Assembly (NCBI RefSeq): GCF_003112555.1
Contig: NZ_BEWB01000004.1
Coordinates: 496,001 to 560,000 of the forward strand
DNA length: 64,000 nt
Source of the DNA: Streptomyces coelicoflavus
GTDB lineage: Bacteria; Actinomycetota; Actinomycetes; Streptomycetales; Streptomycetaceae
Direction: 5' to 3'
Shown here: piece after piece, positions 61,197 through 64,000 of the stretch
Numbering within the stretch: the first letter of the stretch is position 1
Layout: each line of letters opens with the position of its first letter
Notes under the pieces: generated by a model
What the model saw: only the letters and a program-made list of their open reading frames with translations
Database searches by the model: none
What the model was told of the DNA's origin: nothing
Program-made: the position numbers and the translations under genes

Positions 61197-62261
61197 CTAG
61201 CCGAACTGCTGCTCCAGATCCTTGAGCTTGCGCTCCAGGGAGTCCAGGCGGGGCAGGGCCTGGGTGTCGTCCTCCGCGGTGAGGTCCACGGTCTCCACGG
61301 CCATCTGCTCAGACCCGCTCCGCACGGGCTGGAGGGAGGGACGCCGGGTTCCTGCGGGCAGTTGCTCCGGGGTCGATATGGCAGGCTCCGCGGTGGCGCG
61401 TTCCGAGCCCCGCTCGACCTGCTGCACCTCGACCTCGACCTGACGGCCGCCACGGCCCGGGAAACCGCGGTGGCCGTGGCCCCGGCTGATCGCCTTGAGC
61501 TGCGCCCGCTCCAGCCGCTCCTGCTCGCGCCGCCGCAGCTTCTTCTCCTCCTTCTCGCGCCGGTCGTCGCGCACCTCCTCGACCGCCTCGTCCAGGCTGC
61601 GCACGCCCTCCAGGAGCATCAGCGACCAGGCGCGGTACGTCTCGCGGGGCGCGCGCAGCCAGCGGACCATGCGGATCTGCGGCAGCGGACGCGGCACCAG
61701 GCCCTGCTCGCGCAGGGCGGCCCGGCGGGTCTGCTTCAGCGCCCGGTCGAACAGCACCGCCGCCGACAGGGACATGCCCGCGAAGAAGTGCGGGGCACCC
61801 GCGTGACCCAGGCCGCGCGGCGCGTGCACCCAGTTGAACCAGGCCGCGGCGAACGCGAAGGCCCACACGAGTATCCGCGAGCCGAGCGCCGCGTCACCGT
61901 GGCTGGCCTCGCGCACCGCGAGGACGGAGCAGAACATCGCCGCACCGTCGAGGCCGAACGGGACCAGGTACTGCCAGCCGTCGCTCAGGCCGAGGTTCTG
62001 CTCGCCGAAGCCGACCAGACCGTGGAAGGAGAGCGCCGCGGCGACCGCGGCACAGCAGAAGAGCAGGACGTAGGAGAAGGTGCCGTAGAGGGCCTCCTTG
62101 CGCCGGCGGCGCTCCTCCATGCGCTCCCACGAGTCGTCCGCGCCCGCGTCCTTCCCCGAGGAACGCTTGCCGCGCGCGAGCACCGCCACCGCCGCCAGCA
62201 TGCCCAGGAGCAGCACGGCGCCCGGAAGCAGCCAGTTCAGCGATATGTCGGTCAATCTCAT
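61197..62261 (-). CDS. DUF2637 membrane protein with coiled-coil C-terminus
   Basis: The 354-residue protein starts MRLTDISLNWLLPGAVLLLG. About five hydrophobic segments (8-30, 60-82, 93-113, 128-148, 158-175) contain FGLDGAAMFCSVLAVREASHGD and AWFNWVHAPRGLGHAG, typical of DUF2637/SpdB-like proteins of Streptomyces. After residue 215 comes a charged coiled-coil (DDRREKEEKKLRRREQERLERAQLK) and a disordered tail ending in a short Leu-rich helix. SpdB relatives act in plasmid spread; chromosomal DUF2637 proteins have unknown roles. Confidence 0.8.
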   Translation of the reverse strand: MRLTDISLNWLLPGAVLLLGMLAAVAVLARGKRSSGKDAGADDSWERMEERRRRKEALYGTFSYVLLFCCAAVAAALSFHGLVGFGEQNLGLSDGWQYLVPFGLDGAAMFCSVLAVREASHGDAALGSRILVWAFAFAAAWFNWVHAPRGLGHAGAPHFFAGMSLSAAVLFDRALKQTRRAALREQGLVPRPLPQIRMVRWLRAPRETYRAWSLMLLEGVRSLDEAVEEVRDDRREKEEKKLRRREQERLERAQLKAISRGHGHRGFPGRGGRQVEVEVQQVERGSERATAEPAISTPEQLPAGTRRPSLQPVRSGSEQMAVETVDLTAEDDTQALPRLDSLERKLKDLEQQFG

Positions 62262-62518
62262 CTGGGGTCCCTTGCAGTGGGATAGGGCGTAACGCCCGCC
62301 ATGGTGGCCCAAACCCAGCGGCCCTCAGGGGGTTTCGGGGCAAGAGGCCGCCAAGGGAGTGCAGAGGGGGTGCCCAGGGCGGCGTTCTGCTCGAACTGCC
62401 GCGTGAGGGGCGGGAGTTGAGTTCGATTAAGACTACCCGTACGGGTGGTTCCACGGAAAGTTCCCGCCACGCGTGGGGGAGTTGTGGAACAACGTGGACG
62501 ATCTTAGCTGACGGGCAC

Positions 62519-63364
62519 TCAGCCCGCCGCGGCGAGCAGCTTGTCGACGCGGTCGGCGTCGCAGGTCCGCGGGCAGGTGGCGCAGGTGTCCTCGGGGCGC
62601 AGGGTGTAGAACATGCAGCAGCTCGCCCGGTCCCGGGTGTGCAGCGGGGTGCCGTCCGGCCCCTTGAGCTCGCGGAAGGCCGCGTCCCCGACGTAGGGCT
62701 TGGTGGCGCCCGGCAGCAGCAGCTCCAGCTCGTGCCGTGCCCGCTCCTGCTCGCCGAGCAGGTGGGCGACGTACCACAGGCCCTCGACGATCTCGTCGGT
62801 CGCCATGCCCCACAGGGCGCGTCCGCGCCGCCGCATCCGGGGGCCGAATCCGGCCAGGACCGGCTCCAGGTGCTCGGCAACCGCGGCCCGTACCTCGGCG
62901 CGCAGCGCCTCCTCGTCGGCGACCACACGGGCGCCGGGCAGGGCGGCGGCCGGATCGCTGGGCAGGCAGGCGAACGAGGTGGCCCGTACGGCCATCCGGC
63001 CGAGGGGGAGACCGGCGGCCGTGCGGTCGTAGGCCACGTCGGCCGCGGGGTGGCGGGGCACCCGGCGGTGCAGGAACCAGGGCACGGTGATCAGCAGGCA
63101 GGCCGGCCACGCGTACCGGTGCAGGCCGAAGCTCGCGATCACGTCCGGCCGGGCCCGCTGCCCGTAGTCCCGCAGCACCTGCGCCTCGTCCCGGGCGAGG
63201 AACGCGGCCAGCTCCGGACCGCCCGCGGCGAGCGAGGCGGCCGTGACCCAGCCGTCGCCGCCCGGGACCCCGTCGGCCGCGGTCAGTTCGGTCACGCCCA
63301 GCCCGGGCAGGACCTCGGACAGGCGCGCGTAGGCGTCCGTGAAGGCCGTACGGGCGACAGGCAT
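62519..63364 (-). CDS. FhuF-like ferric iron reductase
   Basis: The 281-residue protein starts at ATG 63364 with a GGTGG site; GTG 63382 is an alternative. The C-terminus holds RASCCMFYTLR and CATCPRTC, a set of Cys like the [2Fe-2S] site of FhuF, the siderophore-iron reductase. HRYAWPACLLITVPWFLHRRVP and the ALWGMATDEIVEGLWYV region are typical of the actinobacterial members. It probably releases iron from siderophores in the cytoplasm. A perfect iron box upstream (63404-63420) supports iron repression. Confidence 0.88.
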   Translation of the reverse strand: MPVARTAFTDAYARLSEVLPGLGVTELTAADGVPGGDGWVTAASLAAGGPELAAFLARDEAQVLRDYGQRARPDVIASFGLHRYAWPACLLITVPWFLHRRVPRHPAADVAYDRTAAGLPLGRMAVRATSFACLPSDPAAALPGARVVADEEALRAEVRAAVAEHLEPVLAGFGPRMRRRGRALWGMATDEIVEGLWYVAHLLGEQERARHELELLLPGATKPYVGDAAFRELKGPDGTPLHTRDRASCCMFYTLRPEDTCATCPRTCDADRVDKLLAAAG

Positions 63365-63403
63365 GCGGGACCACCGATCCACGTCGGAACAACGGGCTGC
63401 TTA

Positions 63404-63420
63404 AAGGTAAGCCTTACCTT
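63404..63420 (-). promoter_or_regulatory. Iron box (DmdR/IdeR-type operator)
   Basis: AAGGTAAG-C-CTTACCTT is a perfect 8-1-8 palindrome, close to the DtxR/IdeR/DmdR iron-box pattern, 40 bases upstream of the FhuF-like start codon. The regulator would bind with Fe(II) and block transcription when iron is plentiful. It also lies between two divergent genes and could influence the GntR gene. Confidence 0.8.
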
Positions 63421-63532
63421 ACCCATGATCCTTCGGATTTGAACTGACGCCCCCTGCGCTTATGGTGCTTGACGGACAGGTGACAAGCCGCCGTAATGAC
63501 CTCAAGTACCGACACGTCCCGCAGGAGGACCC

Positions 63533-64000
63533 GTGGAGCACAGCGCGCAGGGCGCCGCAGGAACGGGTACGGGTGCGGGTACGGCCGACGAGGCGGTGCG
63601 GATCCCGGTGCAGCCGGGAGCGGCGGACCGGGCACGGGACCGGGCCCCGGGCACCGGGGAGCCGGACGGCCCGGCGCGCGGCGAGCACACCCACGGCGAA
63701 CCCCCGGCGCCCCCCGCGCGCGCCCCGGTCCGGCGTTCCTCCGTGCGCGGGCAGATCCTCGACGCCCTGCGCACCGCGCTGGTCACCGGCGAGCTGCGGC
63801 CCGGCGAGGTCTACTCGGCGCCCGTGCTCGGCGAGCGGTTCGGCGTCTCGGCCACCCCCGTACGGGAGGCCATGCAGCAGCTCGCCCTGGAGGGCGCCGT
63901 CGAGGTCGTGCCCAACCGCGGCTTCCGCGTCGTCGAACGCGGCGACCGCGAACTGGCCGAGCTGGCCGAGGTCCGGGCCCTCATCGAGGCCCCGGTGTGG
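63533..64000 (+). CDS. GntR-family regulator, C-terminus beyond window
   Basis: The visible 156 residues start at GTG 63533 with a GCAGGAGG site. The first 60 residues are low-complexity Gly/Thr/Pro/Asp-rich, which is longer than usual for this family. The winged HTH follows at about 66-130 (RGQILDALRTALVTGELRPGEVYS, then LGERFGVSATPVREAMQQLALEGAVEVV), and the FadR/FCD-type effector domain begins (ELAELAEVRALIEAPVW) at the edge. The target is unknown. Confidence 0.88.
   Translation, partial: MEHSAQGAAGTGTGAGTADEAVRIPVQPGAADRARDRAPGTGEPDGPARGEHTHGEPPAPPARAPVRRSSVRGQILDALRTALVTGELRPGEVYSAPVLGERFGVSATPVREAMQQLALEGAVEVVPNRGFRVVERGDRELAELAEVRALIEAPVW

Noticed and set aside
62410..62450. Possible tRNA because of a GTTCGATTA stretch
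   Set aside because: No acceptor stem, D arm or anticodon arm can be drawn around it.

Overview
The window is chromosomal DNA of very high G+C with strong third-position GC bias, frequent GTG starts and many 4-base ATGA/GTGA gene overlaps, which points to Streptomyces or a close relative. The protein at 46799-48055 matches, as I remember it, the alditol oxidase AldO of Streptomyces coelicolor in length and in its covalent-FAD His46. The right-hand order aldO, rsgA, ada-alkA/ogt, poxB also recalls that species; this is memory, not a search. I saw no rRNA, tRNA, CRISPR array or insertion sequence.

Layout. (1) 1-5063: three minus-strand secreted proteins, each with a different N-terminal domain (lysozyme-like transglycosylase, M23 endopeptidase, DUF4185-type) joined to the same FG-GAP/VCBS propeller; two copies of a GAAAT-N2-ATTTC palindrome lie upstream. 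(2) 5369-18157: housekeeping and regulatory genes: a lipoprotein, a STAS protein, a carboxylesterase, a whiJ-like set (XRE regulator, DUF397, HATPase), a DacB-type PBP, a fully overlapping DUF4129-MoxR-DUF58 operon, and an MFS exporter with a divergent regulator. (3) 18216-37184: the most unusual part, about 19 kb that looks like one specialised-metabolism or catabolic locus. A ten-gene minus-strand operon (alpha/beta hydrolase, AMP ligase, carrier protein, two acyl-CoA-dehydrogenase-fold flavoproteins, flavin reductase, PanD, SDR, Fe/2OG dioxygenase, zinc alcohol dehydrogenase) diverges from a LysR gene, a tautomerase and a drug exporter. A second LysR gene then precedes a five-gene plus-strand operon (DRE-TIM aldolase or synthase, alpha/beta-hydrolase-like protein, an isopropylmalate-dehydrogenase/CinA fusion, RraA-like lyase, DUF6282 protein). 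(4) 37186-64000: general chromosomal genes, including a CPBP protease with a two-component system, a His-rich Tat-exported PHP protein, aldO, a radical SAM protein with unusual cysteine spacing, rsgA, alkylation repair genes, poxB, an iron-box-controlled FhuF-like reductase and a GntR regulator cut by the right edge.

How region 3 may work (inference): PanD makes beta-alanine. The stand-alone A domain loads an amino acid (beta-alanine or proline are the obvious candidates) on the stand-alone carrier protein. The IVD-type dehydrogenase desaturates it, and the monooxygenase pair, the dioxygenase, the SDR and the alcohol dehydrogenase oxidise it further; the hydrolase could release it and the MFS protein export it. 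The plus-strand operon could build or cleave a 2-oxo or hydroxy acid partner. I do not recognise a known product. LysR-type palindromes sit in each of the three control regions, which suggests coordinated regulation.
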